The notes under the pieces are model-generated. The model did not search any database. It was given only the letters and a program-made list of their open reading frames with translations, and was not told the origin of the DNA. This document shows positions 26,576 through 34,589 of a DNA stretch of 64,000 bases, piece after piece. Origin of the DNA: Hyphomicrobiaceae bacterium (lineage in GTDB: Bacteria; Pseudomonadota; Alphaproteobacteria; Rhizobiales; Devosiaceae); assembly GCA_020638095.1 (NCBI GenBank), contig JACKJF010000004.1:186001-250000 (forward strand), given 5' to 3'. The stretch's first letter is position 1, and each line of letters begins with the position of its first letter. The position numbers were made by a program, and so were the translations under genes.

Positions 26576-27064
26576 TCAGGCGCATCCCCACGTCACCGGC
26601 TGACGATAGCCGGCCGGCCGCTGTCGGACGTCCATGTGAATGAAGTCCCGGCCCGGATAGCAGCCCAGTCCACCCACGACATTCAGCGTAGCCACATAGT
26701 CGATGAGTTTCTGTTTGGGGACGCCCGGAAGGAAGAAATCCACGGCCATGCATTTTGTGTGATAGGACTCGCTCGCACCGCCAACCGCCGCGTTGTGCTC
26801 GGGGGATCGATACGCCGAGTTGACGACAGCCTTTTTCAGGAAATGCCCTTCGACCTTCCAAAGTGCAAACCTGAGGGCCGGGGTCATGCACAGGGTGCTC
26901 ACATCGGAATGCGAAACCTGCACGCCCCAGTTGTTGCCATAGCCGCTGGTCCCTTGGGCAAACATGGCCAGTGGCGCGCAGGCGCTGAGCGCCGACGAAA
27001 GAGCGAATAGCGCGGCAGCGGCGGCGGCCAGAATGGCGCGTCTGGATGGGATCGGATTAAACAT
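26576..27064 (-). CDS. M15-family (YcbK/DUF882-like) peptidase lipoprotein
   Basis: A 162-residue exported protein with a twin-basic start (SRRAI), a hydrophobic core and a lipobox-like LSAC (Cys near 29). The domain is that of peptidase M15A/YcbK murein hydrolases: NSAYRSPEHNAAVGGA, then SYHTKCMAVDFF (zinc ligands His and Asp) and DFIHMDVRQ (last His). It should cleave D-Ala-containing or related peptide bonds in peptidoglycan in the periplasm. The hydrophobic signal could be Sec or Tat; the RR pair lacks the full Tat consensus. Single gene between tRNA-Glu and gloA. Confidence 0.85.
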   Translation of the reverse strand: MFNPIPSRRAILAAAAAALFALSSALSACAPLAMFAQGTSGYGNNWGVQVSHSDVSTLCMTPALRFALWKVEGHFLKKAVVNSAYRSPEHNAAVGGASESYHTKCMAVDFFLPGVPKQKLIDYVATLNVVGGLGCYPGRDFIHMDVRQRPAGYRQPVTWGCA

Positions 27065-27159
27065 GGCCTTGCAGGCAAGTGTTGGTTTTGCAACACCCGC
27101 AAGCCTAAAGCCGCGATGGCTAAGGCCAGGCTAAGAGGCGTGGTTAAGCCTCGGTAAAC

Positions 27160-27576
27160 TCACCAGACGCCCGTGTTCGACATCGAAAGCCAGGGTTCGA
27201 TCGGCTCGAGATGGCCATTCTGAATGAGTTCGACCGAAACGCCGTCGGGCGATCTGACGAACGCCATGTGCCCGTCGCGCGGCGGCCGGTTGATCGTGAT
27301 GCCCATGTCCATCAGGTGCTGGCAAAGCCCGTAAATGTCTTCCACACGATAGGCGAGGTGCCCGAAATTCCGTCCGCCCGTATAGGTTTCGGGGTCCCAG
27401 TTGTAGGTCAGTTCGACCTCGCCGCCGGTGTCCCCGGGCGCTCTGAGAAAGATCAGCGTATATCGGCCCTTTTCGTTCACCGAGCGACGCGTTTCTTCAA
27501 GACCAAGCCCGTCGCAGTAGAAACGGAGACTTTCATCGACGTCCGTGACGCGAACCATCGTGTGCAGATATTTCAT
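27160..27576 (-). CDS. gloA: Lactoylglutathione lyase (glyoxalase I)
   Basis: Glyoxalase I isomerises the methylglyoxal-glutathione hemithioacetal to S-lactoylglutathione. The 138-residue VOC protein has the four metal ligands in their usual places: His5 (YLHTMVRV), Glu in GEVELTYNW, His in FGHLAYRV and Glu in VSVELIQNG. Length and motifs match the short bacterial nickel-type enzymes, although the first half-motif CDGLGLEETRR differs slightly from E. coli. ATG 27576. It is divergent from the double cold-shock gene. Confidence 0.93.
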   Translation of the reverse strand: MKYLHTMVRVTDVDESLRFYCDGLGLEETRRSVNEKGRYTLIFLRAPGDTGGEVELTYNWDPETYTGGRNFGHLAYRVEDIYGLCQHLMDMGITINRPPRDGHMAFVRSPDGVSVELIQNGHLEPIEPWLSMSNTGVW

Positions 27577-27666
27577 GTTGAATCCCTCTTGAAACGGTTC
27601 GCACCCTATTCATTGGAACAAGTCGCATCAACCGCGTTCGGCCGCTTGACGCAGGCACGCGATTCG

Positions 27667-27686
27667 GCGCAACAATTGAGTTGCGC
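27667..27686 (+). promoter_or_regulatory. Inverted repeat upstream of the cold-shock gene
   Basis: GCGCAAC (27667-27673), six-base centre AATTGA, GTTGCGC (27680-27686), in the 206-bp gap between gloA and the divergent cold-shock gene. The perfect 7-bp arms could be an operator or a leader hairpin. No T tract follows. Confidence 0.35.
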
Positions 27687-27782
27687 GATCTTAACATTCG
27701 TAAATGAATCGTTCAGAATAGTGCGTGTGCGCGTTGCGGGGCGCCGTAATGGGCTCCGTTTCATGTTGAAGAGGCGGCGAGT

Positions 27783-28403
27783 ATGGGGGCCAAATTCGAT
27801 TCCGGCAAAAAGGCTGGGCCCGATTTGCGGAATTATCCGGCGAATTCGACCGATGCGGCCTCGGCGCATTTTGCCGCCGATGAAGGCGACTCCATTGAAA
27901 TTGCCGGTGCAATCAAGTGGTTCGACGTGGCCAAAGGTTATGGCTTCATCGTGCCCGATGATGGCAGCCCGGACGTGTTGCTGCATGTGACCTGCCTCCG
28001 CCGGGACGGCTATCAGACGGCGTTCGAGGGCGCGCGCATTGTTTGCGAGGCCCTGAACCGGCCGGGCGGACTGCAGGCCTATCGCATTCTTTCCATGGAT
28101 GAATCCACGGCCAAGCATCCGTCGCAACAGGGCGCACCCCGCACGCATGTCACCGTTGAAGCGACTGGCGGTTTCGACCGAATGCAGGTCAAGTGGTTCA
28201 ACCGGGTCAAGGGTTTTGGCTTCGTAACGCGGGGTGAGGGCGAACCGGACGTTTTTGTCCACATGGAAACGCTCCGCCGCTACGGCATGGCTGAGCTCCG
28301 TCCCGGCCAGTATGTGCTCGTCCGCTTCGGTGAGGGCCCAAAGGGCCTCATGGTTGCCGAAATCCGGCCGGACGGCTGGTCAGACGGCCCGTCGTCGCAT
28401 TAG
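27783..28403 (+). CDS. Double cold-shock domain protein
   Basis: A 206-residue protein with two cold-shock domains, an arrangement common in alphaproteobacteria. CSD1 (about 38-105) has GAIKWFDVAKGYGFIVPDDG and DVLLHVTCL. CSD2 (about 132-198) has QVKWFNRVKGFGFVTRGEG and DVFVHMETL. RNP1 (KGYGFI, KGFGFV) and RNP2 (VLLHV, VFVHM) are intact in both, so both should bind single-stranded nucleic acid. The linker and N-terminal 35 residues are polar and low in complexity. Likely an RNA chaperone in stress or stationary phase. The start has a modest SD (GAGGCGGCG). Confidence 0.9.
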   Translation: MGAKFDSGKKAGPDLRNYPANSTDAASAHFAADEGDSIEIAGAIKWFDVAKGYGFIVPDDGSPDVLLHVTCLRRDGYQTAFEGARIVCEALNRPGGLQAYRILSMDESTAKHPSQQGAPRTHVTVEATGGFDRMQVKWFNRVKGFGFVTRGEGEPDVFVHMETLRRYGMAELRPGQYVLVRFGEGPKGLMVAEIRPDGWSDGPSSH

Positions 28404-28430
28404 TGGATTAGGGCACGCCCGGAGGTTTGC

Positions 28431-28889
28431 ATGACGCGGCTTTTCGGGTTTTTGGCTGGGATTTTTCTGGCCCTGTTCGTGGCGGGTTGTTCCGCCGACG
28501 AAAGCCTGACGATCAACACCGCCAAAGGCAGCTTCCATTTTACCGTCGAAATTGCCGACACGCCCGCCGAACAGGCACAGGGCCTCATGTTCCGGCAGGA
28601 ACTGGCATCCGACCACGGCATGCTCTTTGACTTTCATCAGGAACGCGAAACCTCCTTCTGGATGCGCAACACATTCATTCCGCTCGACATGCTTTTCATT
28701 GCCGCCGACGGAACTATCCGCTCGATCCATGCCAATGCGCGTCCTCAGGACGACACGCCCATCCCCTCGGGATCGCCAGTGCGTTTCGTGCTGGAAATTC
28801 CGGGCGGCCGTGCCGCCGAGATCGACGCCATGCCGGGAGACAAGGTTTCGCACGCACGCATCACAAGCGGCGAGGCTGGAGCACAATGA
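28431..28889 (+). CDS. DUF192 lipoprotein
   Basis: A 152-residue protein with an N-terminal signal and lipobox VAGC (Cys near 20), then a DUF192 domain with its typical motifs: TPAEQAQGLMFRQELASDHGMLFDF, SFWMRNTFIPLDMLFI and RSIHANARPQDD. The function of this widespread family is not established. It ends in an ATGA overlap with the ceramidase-like gene, so they are co-expressed. Confidence 0.9.
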   Translation: MTRLFGFLAGIFLALFVAGCSADESLTINTAKGSFHFTVEIADTPAEQAQGLMFRQELASDHGMLFDFHQERETSFWMRNTFIPLDMLFIAADGTIRSIHANARPQDDTPIPSGSPVRFVLEIPGGRAAEIDAMPGDKVSHARITSGEAGAQ

Positions 28890-29593
28890 ATGAGTGGCTC
28901 ACGCCCATGGACATCTATTGCGAGCGCACGGACGCAAGCTTTTGGGCCGAGCCGCTCAATGCGTGGACAAATCTTGCGTTCATTGCTGCAGCGCTCTACG
29001 GCCTTTGGCTTGCGGGTTCACTCGGAAGGCTCAGCCTGCAGAACGCAGTTCTGATCGGACTCGCGGCACTGATTGGCGTCGGATCGTTCCTGTTCCACAC
29101 GTTCGCAAATCGCTGGTCTGATCTTGCCGATACGATCCCGATCTGGACGTTTGTCGTCATCTACGTGCTTTTTGCTCTGCGGGCCTATTTTAGGCTGCCC
29201 TGGCCGCGGGTGGCGCGCAACATGGCGTTCGTGATTGCCATTCTGGGCCTGGCCCTCTACCTCATGCCGTCGAGCGTCGACCTTAACGCGACGTGGCTCA
29301 ACGGATCCGAGCAGTATGCACCGGCGGTCGGCGCCCTCATCCTGTTTGCCTACACCCTTGCGCATGTTCGCCACCCCGCAGCGATCTATATGTGGCTGGC
29401 TTTGCCGGTGTTTCTGGTATCCTTGGTTTTCCGGACGCTCGACAACGTCCTGTGCAGCCAAATACCGATCGGCACGCATTTTGGCTGGCATCTCTTCAAC
29501 GGGCTGCTGATTGGCATTCTACTCGCTGCCATTGTTCGCCACGGGACCGGCCTCGCTCCGGAAACGGCTGACAGGTCCAAAAGACTGGTGTAA
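28886..29593 (+). CDS. Ceramidase-like (CREST superfamily) membrane protein
   Basis: A 235-residue protein with about seven hydrophobic helices. It has the alkaline ceramidase/PAQR pattern: an N-terminal YCERTDASFWAEPLNAWTN (acidic and Asn residues), SFLFHTFANRWSDLADTIPI with His and Asp, and a C-terminal GTHFGWHLFNGLL with two His. These Ser/His/Asp residues would bind catalytic zinc in the membrane. The substrate could be ceramide-like or another amide lipid; that is inference. The gene overlaps DUF192 by four bases. The tRNA-Arg follows after 12 bp. Confidence 0.82.
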   Translation: MNEWLTPMDIYCERTDASFWAEPLNAWTNLAFIAAALYGLWLAGSLGRLSLQNAVLIGLAALIGVGSFLFHTFANRWSDLADTIPIWTFVVIYVLFALRAYFRLPWPRVARNMAFVIAILGLALYLMPSSVDLNATWLNGSEQYAPAVGALILFAYTLAHVRHPAAIYMWLALPVFLVSLVFRTLDNVLCSQIPIGTHFGWHLFNGLLIGILLAAIVRHGTGLAPETADRSKRLV

Positions 29594-29605
29594 GCCGCAA
29601 CCCGT

Positions 29606-29682
29606 GGCCCCGTAGCTCAGCTGGATAGAGCACCGGCCTTCTAAGCCGATGGTCGCAGGTTCGAATCCTGCCGGGGTCACCA
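29606..29682 (+). tRNA. tRNA-Arg (TCT)
   Basis: A 77-nt cloverleaf with CCA. The acceptor GGCCCCG pairs with CGGGGTC, the anticodon loop CTTCTAA gives TCT, and the T-arm has GGTTCGAATCC. The first pair of the anticodon stem is a C-A mismatch; the other four pairs are good. Confidence 0.95.
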
Positions 29683-29712
29683 ATTCGCGGTCTGGATCGT
29701 TGCGCCGCGCGC

Positions 29713-30750
29713 TCAGTCTTCGGATATTGGCCGGACGGTCTGCCGTTCCACCAGTTCGCAAGGCAGGACGACATGGCTCGCCACCTCTTTCATCCGGCCG
29801 TCGAGCATGTCCATCAAGAGCTCCGCCGACAGCCGGCCGAGCTCTTTGTGCCGCTGGCGGATGGTTGTCAGGGGAGGGCTGGTTTGGGCCGCGAAGGGAA
29901 TGTCATCAAACCCGATGACGGAAACGTCATCGGGGCATGAAACTCCACGGCTCCGCAGTCCGCTGATGAACCCGATGGCAATTTCATCGGCATCGCAGAA
30001 TACCGCCGTGGGCCGGTCGTTGAGTTCGACGAACCGGTCCGCCGCCTCTCGGCCCGTCTGAAATCCGAAGGGACCCGAAACGCTCCAAAGTCCGCGCGCC
30101 TCAATTCCGTGGCGTTTGAGCGCCCGCGAATAGCCAGCGCCGCGCTGCCGGTTAAGCACGTTTTCCACAGGCCCGGCGACCCGTCCGATGCGCCGGTGTC
30201 CCTTGGTGACCAGGTGATCGATGGCGATTTCGACCCCACCTTCATTGTCGCTGAGTACCGTCGGCAAGCCTGCCCCTTCGATGCATTCACAAACATTCAC
30301 CGTCGGAAACAGCAATTCCCGGTTGCCAACGCGCGCCGTCCAGTTGGACTGAGCCGCATTTCCGTCAAAGAGCAGAAGCCCGTCGGCCCGGTTCGAACTG
30401 AAATAGGTGAGCAGGCTTGAATCGTCTTCGGATTCCGGGCGGCGGTTGACGATCAGAACATCATAGTCGCGTTCGACGCAGGTCCGTTCTATCGCGTCGA
30501 CGATCGGACCAAAAAACGAATTTCCGATATTTGGCAGCGCAACAAGCACCGTACGCACCTTTCGCCGGCGCAAGGACTGTGCCGCGATATTGGGGGTGAA
30601 ACCAATCGTCTCGATTGCGTCGTGAACCCGCTCCCGCGTGCGTGCTCGTACAATATCGGGGGCGCTCAATACCCGGCTGACGGTCGCGGTGGATACACCG
30701 GCAATCCGCGCAACATCTTGAATTGTTGGCGTTTTTTGTGTCGCTGGCAC
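29713..30750 (-). CDS. LacI-family transcriptional regulator of the sugar operon
   Basis: A 345-residue repressor with an N-terminal LacI HTH (TIQDVARIAGVSTATVSRVL, residues about 9-30), hinge helix, and a periplasmic-binding-protein-like effector domain (VRTVLVALPNIGNSFFGPIVDAIE, VIGFDDIPFA, PPLTTIRQ). The start is GTG 30750 with GGAGGAGG upstream. The frame runs to 30780 but that part is not conserved. It is divergent from the ABC transporter operon, and two LacI-type palindromes lie in the gap, so local repression relieved by a sugar or a sugar derivative is likely. The effector is not known. Confidence 0.92.
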   Translation of the reverse strand: MPATQKTPTIQDVARIAGVSTATVSRVLSAPDIVRARTRERVHDAIETIGFTPNIAAQSLRRRKVRTVLVALPNIGNSFFGPIVDAIERTCVERDYDVLIVNRRPESEDDSSLLTYFSSNRADGLLLFDGNAAQSNWTARVGNRELLFPTVNVCECIEGAGLPTVLSDNEGGVEIAIDHLVTKGHRRIGRVAGPVENVLNRQRGAGYSRALKRHGIEARGLWSVSGPFGFQTGREAADRFVELNDRPTAVFCDADEIAIGFISGLRSRGVSCPDDVSVIGFDDIPFAAQTSPPLTTIRQRHKELGRLSAELLMDMLDGRMKEVASHVVLPCELVERQTVRPISED

Positions 30751-30833
30751 GGAGCCTCCTCCCCAAGGCTTACCGGTCAACTTGCAGGGTTAGCGTCCGT
30801 CCGGCGCAGGCGCAAGGGGAAAAACCGCAAGAA

Positions 30834-30847
30834 TGGTATCGATTACA
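30834..30847. promoter_or_regulatory. Candidate LacI-family operator O1
   Basis: TGGTATCGATTACA. It agrees at 12 of 14 positions with the palindrome TGTAATCGATTACA and carries the central CG typical of LacI-family sites. It lies between the divergent regulator and transporter genes, 36 bp from O2 (centre to centre). Confidence 0.5.
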
Positions 30848-30848
30848 C

Positions 30849-30877
30849 TTGTCAACATGCGATGATGGCTGTAAACG
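30849..30877 (+). promoter_or_regulatory. Candidate promoter of the sugar operon
   Basis: TTGTCA (30849-30854), a 17-bp spacer, TAAACG (30872-30877). Operator O2 covers the -10 and O1 abuts the -35, which fits simple repression. Weak -10; inferred. Confidence 0.4.
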
Positions 30878-30883
30878 ATTACA
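30870..30883. promoter_or_regulatory. Candidate LacI-family operator O2
   Basis: TGTAAACGATTACA, with arms TGTAA and TTACA around ACGA. This is an almost perfect LacI-type palindrome overlapping the candidate -10. Together with O1 it would allow cooperative binding by a dimer pair. Confidence 0.6.
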
Positions 30884-30964
30884 CAGCTTGACCCGAACAT
30901 CAGCACAAATGGGTGGGGCTATTGCGCACCGTCTTTTGCGGTGTGATTGTTGGGAGGAAATCTT

Positions 30965-32200
30965 ATGAAGAAATTCGCCTTTGCCGCGCTTGCGGCGGGT
31001 TTGCTGTCTGCTACTGCGGCATCTGCAACCGACCTCGAAGTCACCCACTGGTGGACCTCGGGCGGTGAAGCTGCGGCCGTGGCCGAATTCGCCAAGGCCT
31101 TCGATAACGATGGCTACGGTGACCACTGGGTCGACGGCGCCATCGCCGGTTCGGGCGGTGTTGCTCGTCCGATCATGATTTCGCGTATCACGGGCGGCGA
31201 CCCGATGGGTGCCACCCAGTTCAACCATGGCCGTCAGGCCGAAGAACTGGTTCAGGCCGGCCTGATGCGTGACCTGACCGATCTGGCCAATTCCGAACAT
31301 TGGGCAGACGTTATCGCCGACAAGAAGCTGCTCGACGCTTGTACGCTCGACGGCAAGATCTACTGCGTGCCGGTCAACATCCACTCCTGGCAGTGGATCT
31401 GGATCAACCGCCACGTCTATGAAGACAATGGCCTTGCTGTTCCGACCGACTGGAACGAGTTCGTGGCTTCCGCCCCGGCTCTCCGCGAAAAGGGCATCAT
31501 TCCGCTCGCAATGGGCAACCAGCCCTGGCAGTCTTCGGGTGCCTTCGGCGTGATGGCCGTCGGTATTGCCGGCGTTGATGCATGGCTCAAGGTCAACCAG
31601 GACAAGGACGCCACCGTCGCTGCCGGACCGGAATACGCGAAGGTCTTCGAGGCCGCTGCGAACGCCCGCCTGCTGAGCGAAGGCTCCAACGTTCAGGACT
31701 GGAACCAGGCTACCAACCTCGTGATCACCGGCAAGGCTGCCGCGCAGATCATGGGCGACTGGGCGCAGGGTGAATTCCAGGTCGCTGGCCAGGTTGCTGG
31801 CGTCGACTATGACTGTCTGCCGGGCCTTGGCATCAACCCGATCGTTTCGACGGACGGCGATGCCTTCTACTTCCCGAAACTGAGCGATCCCGATCAGTCT
31901 GAAGCCCAGCTGCGCCTTGCGCACGTGCTGTTCGCTCCGGACACCCAGGTTGCCTTCAACCTGAAGAAGGGTTCCATGCCGATCCGTCTCGACGTCGATC
32001 TGAATGCGGCCAACGCCTGCATGAAGAAGGGTATCGAGCTGCTTCAGGCTGGCAAGATCCTGCCGTCGGGCAACCAGCTGCTGAGCCCGGATACTCAGGG
32101 CCAGATCGAAGATCTGATGACCCAGTTCTGGTCGTCGACCGATCTGTCGGCTGCTGACGCTCAGGCCCGCTACGCGGAAATCATCGCAAGCGCGGACTAA
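30965..32200 (+). CDS. Carbohydrate ABC transporter substrate-binding protein (CUT1)
   Basis: A 411-residue periplasmic protein with signal peptide (MKKFAFAALAAGLL, cleavage near ASA-TD). It resembles the glucose/mannose-type binding proteins of the COG1653 family: LEVTHWWTSGGEAAAVAEFA at the mature N-terminus, GDPMGATQFNHGRQAEELV, and GNQPWQSSGAF. Aromatic residues (HWW, SWQWIW) would stack on sugar rings. ATG 30965 has GGGAGGAAA upstream. It is the first gene of a transporter/catabolic operon. A GC-rich hairpin right after it (32216-32244) probably protects its mRNA so that it is made in excess over the permeases. Ligand unknown. Confidence 0.92.
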   Translation: MKKFAFAALAAGLLSATAASATDLEVTHWWTSGGEAAAVAEFAKAFDNDGYGDHWVDGAIAGSGGVARPIMISRITGGDPMGATQFNHGRQAEELVQAGLMRDLTDLANSEHWADVIADKKLLDACTLDGKIYCVPVNIHSWQWIWINRHVYEDNGLAVPTDWNEFVASAPALREKGIIPLAMGNQPWQSSGAFGVMAVGIAGVDAWLKVNQDKDATVAAGPEYAKVFEAAANARLLSEGSNVQDWNQATNLVITGKAAAQIMGDWAQGEFQVAGQVAGVDYDCLPGLGINPIVSTDGDAFYFPKLSDPDQSEAQLRLAHVLFAPDTQVAFNLKKGSMPIRLDVDLNAANACMKKGIELLQAGKILPSGNQLLSPDTQGQIEDLMTQFWSSTDLSAADAQARYAEIIASAD

Positions 32201-32215
32201 GCCCAAAACAAAGTT

Positions 32216-32244
32216 CCGCCGGTCTGCATTGCGCAGGCCGGCGG
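32216..32244 (+). promoter_or_regulatory. Intercistronic stem-loop after the binding-protein gene
   Basis: CCGCCGG (32216-32222) pairs with CCGGCGG (32238-32244), with an inner CTGC/GCAG pair. It is followed by TTCTCGTTT rather than a T run. Stem-loops in this place commonly act as partial terminators or 3' mRNA stabilisers in ABC operons. Confidence 0.6.
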
Positions 32245-32306
32245 TTCTCGTTTAGCCTGCTGGGCGAAGCGGCCAAAAAAGAGCCGCATCGGGGGAGGAT
32301 TGTCTG

Positions 32307-33692
32307 ATGGCAGAATCTGCCAATGCCGGCATGGCCGGCGCCGCTGCCACCTTGGGTGGACGTAACGGCAACGAAGGCCTTTTTCTGACATCGCTCTTCA
32401 CGGCCCTGGCCGTCTGGCTTGGATTGGCGCTTGGCCTCTCCGGGCTCTTGGGCGGCCTTGGTGACTATGCGCCATGGGCCACCATTCTTCTTCCGTGGAT
32501 TCCGCTTGCCGTCGCGGCATACGCCGCCTTCAACATGGTCCGCACGCATCCCGGAAGCGTCAATTTCACCGGAAACCGCCTGCGCGGTTACGCGATCGGC
32601 TGGCTTGTCATCGCCGCCGTCCTGCTCGTGATTGCGGTCGCCGGCCAGCCGCTGAAGCCGGTCATGGATCTGCTCGGCAAGTCCGGTCAGATCATCGTCG
32701 ATTTTTGCGCCGATTACGGTTATTTCCTCGCCGCCTGCTGCGTCCTCATTGCGGTTGGCTTGCTTGCCACAGGCGCGCGCGACGAGGCATCCGAAGCGCC
32801 GGGCCGGGTCGAGCGCACCTTTGTGCAAAAACTCACCGCCAAGGTTTCGGCCATTCCGATGGCGCTGGTTGCGATCGGCGTCTTTACCGGCGGCACCATC
32901 TGGACGGTGATATTCTCCTTCACCAATTCCAAGCTTCTTCCAACCACCAAGTGGGTCGGCCTCGATCAGTACGTGCGGCTGTGGGGCGAGGCACGCTGGA
33001 TCATTTCCATCAAGAATCTCGCGATCTATGGCGTTTGCTCGCTGGTTTTATCGCTTGTAATCGGTTTCATTCTGGCAGCTCTTCTCGACCAGAAAATCCG
33101 GTTCGAGAACACGTTCCGCACCATTCTGCTCTATCCGTTCGCGCTTTCGTTCATTGTCACTGGTCTCGTCTGGCAGTGGGTCCTGAACCCCGATTTCGGC
33201 GTGCAGCAGGTCGTCCGGTCGCTCGGATGGACCGACTTCGTGTTCGATCCGCTCTACAATCAGGACATTGTCATTTTCGGCATCCTCATTGCCGGCCTCT
33301 GGCAGGGCACCGGCTTCATTATGTGCCTGATGCTCGCCGGCCTTCGCGGAATTGACGAAGACATCTGGAAGGCCGCGCGCGTTGACGGCATTCCCATGTG
33401 GCGGACCTACCTTTTCGTGGTCTTGCCGATGATGCGCCCGGTTCTGATCACCACGCTGGTCATCATCGCCTCGGGTATCGTCAGGCTTTACGACCTCGTC
33501 GTGGCGCAAACCAGCGGCGGACCCGGCATCGCGTCCGAAGTCCCGGCCAAATACGTCTATGACAAGATGTTCCTCGGGCAGAACCTTGCCCAGGGCTTCG
33601 CGGCCTCGACCATGATGCTTCTGTCGGTGTTCATCGTCCTGGTGCCGTGGGCCTATCTCGAATTTGGTGGAGGCAAGAAGAACAATGAGTGA
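32307..33692 (+). CDS. Sugar ABC transporter permease (MalF type, extended N-terminus)
   Basis: A 461-residue inner membrane protein. The C-terminal 290 residues are a standard MalF-type permease with six helices and the EAA loop (RGIDEDIWKAARVDGIP near 350) that meets the ATPase. The N-terminal 150 residues add about four more hydrophobic segments (LFTALAVWLGLALGLSGLL and others) not present in ordinary CUT1 permeases of 290-310 residues; a comparable extension exists in E. coli MalF and some alphaproteobacterial relatives. The start ATG 32307 follows GGGGGAGGA. It overlaps the next permease gene by eight bases. Confidence 0.92.
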   Translation: MAESANAGMAGAAATLGGRNGNEGLFLTSLFTALAVWLGLALGLSGLLGGLGDYAPWATILLPWIPLAVAAYAAFNMVRTHPGSVNFTGNRLRGYAIGWLVIAAVLLVIAVAGQPLKPVMDLLGKSGQIIVDFCADYGYFLAACCVLIAVGLLATGARDEASEAPGRVERTFVQKLTAKVSAIPMALVAIGVFTGGTIWTVIFSFTNSKLLPTTKWVGLDQYVRLWGEARWIISIKNLAIYGVCSLVLSLVIGFILAALLDQKIRFENTFRTILLYPFALSFIVTGLVWQWVLNPDFGVQQVVRSLGWTDFVFDPLYNQDIVIFGILIAGLWQGTGFIMCLMLAGLRGIDEDIWKAARVDGIPMWRTYLFVVLPMMRPVLITTLVIIASGIVRLYDLVVAQTSGGPGIASEVPAKYVYDKMFLGQNLAQGFAASTMMLLSVFIVLVPWAYLEFGGGKKNNE

Positions 33693-34584
33693 CGCAACTC
33701 TCGCCATCGAGCCGTCGGGTCCGAAGCCGAAGCCGATCTTCTCGCGCCGCAACATCATCGTTTACGGCTCGCTGATCGTCATCTGTCTCTACTATCTCGT
33801 TCCCCTCTACGTGATGGTCGTCACGTCTCTGAAGGGCATGCCCGAGATTCGGCTTGGCAACATCTTCTCGCCGCCGCTTGAAATCACCTTCCAGCCCTGG
33901 GTCAAGGCGTGGGCCGAGGCCTGCACCGGGCTCAACTGCGACGGGCTCAGCCGTGGCTTCTGGAACTCCGTCCGCATTCTCATTCCCTCGGTGATCGTCT
34001 CGATCATCATTGCCTCGGTCAACGGCTACGCCCTGGCCAACTGGCGATTCAAGGGCGCCAACATCTTCTTCACGATCCTGATCTTCGGCTCGTTCATTCC
34101 CTACCAGGTAATGCTCTATCCGATCGTGATCATTCTCCGTGAAATCGGGCTCTACGGCTCGCTGACCGGCCTCGTGATCGTGCACACGATTTTCGGTATG
34201 CCCATTCTTACGCTGCTCTTCCGCAACTACTTCACGTCGGTTCCCGAAGAGCTGTTCAAGGCCGCCCGCATCGACGGGGCCGGGTTCTGGGGCATCTATT
34301 TCCGCATCATGCTGCCCATGTCCCTGCCGATCTTCGTCGTGGCGATGATCCTGCAGGTGACCGGCATCTGGAACGACTTCCTGTTCGGCGTCGTTTACAC
34401 CAAGCCCGACACCTACCCGATGACGGTGCAGCTCAACAACATCGTCAATTCCGTCCAGGGCGTCAAAGAATACAACGTCAACATGGCGGCGACCATCATC
34501 ACCGGCCTCGTGCCGCTCACCGTCTACTTCATTTCCGGCAAGCTCTTCGTGCGTGGCATCGCCGCGGGCGCAGTCAAGGGATAA
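33685..34584 (+). CDS. Sugar ABC transporter permease (MalG type)
   Basis: A 299-residue permease with six membrane helices and the EAA motif EELFKAARIDGAGFWGIYF near 215. The partner of the MalF-type permease, its start ATG 33685 (GGTGGAGG upstream) overlaps that gene by eight bases, showing tight coupling. The in-frame start at 33664 is inside the upstream coding sequence and lacks a ribosome site. It ends five bases before the ATPase gene. Confidence 0.94.
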   Translation: MSDATLAIEPSGPKPKPIFSRRNIIVYGSLIVICLYYLVPLYVMVVTSLKGMPEIRLGNIFSPPLEITFQPWVKAWAEACTGLNCDGLSRGFWNSVRILIPSVIVSIIIASVNGYALANWRFKGANIFFTILIFGSFIPYQVMLYPIVIILREIGLYGSLTGLVIVHTIFGMPILTLLFRNYFTSVPEELFKAARIDGAGFWGIYFRIMLPMSLPIFVVAMILQVTGIWNDFLFGVVYTKPDTYPMTVQLNNIVNSVQGVKEYNVNMAATIITGLVPLTVYFISGKLFVRGIAAGAVKG

Positions 34585-34589
34585 CACCG

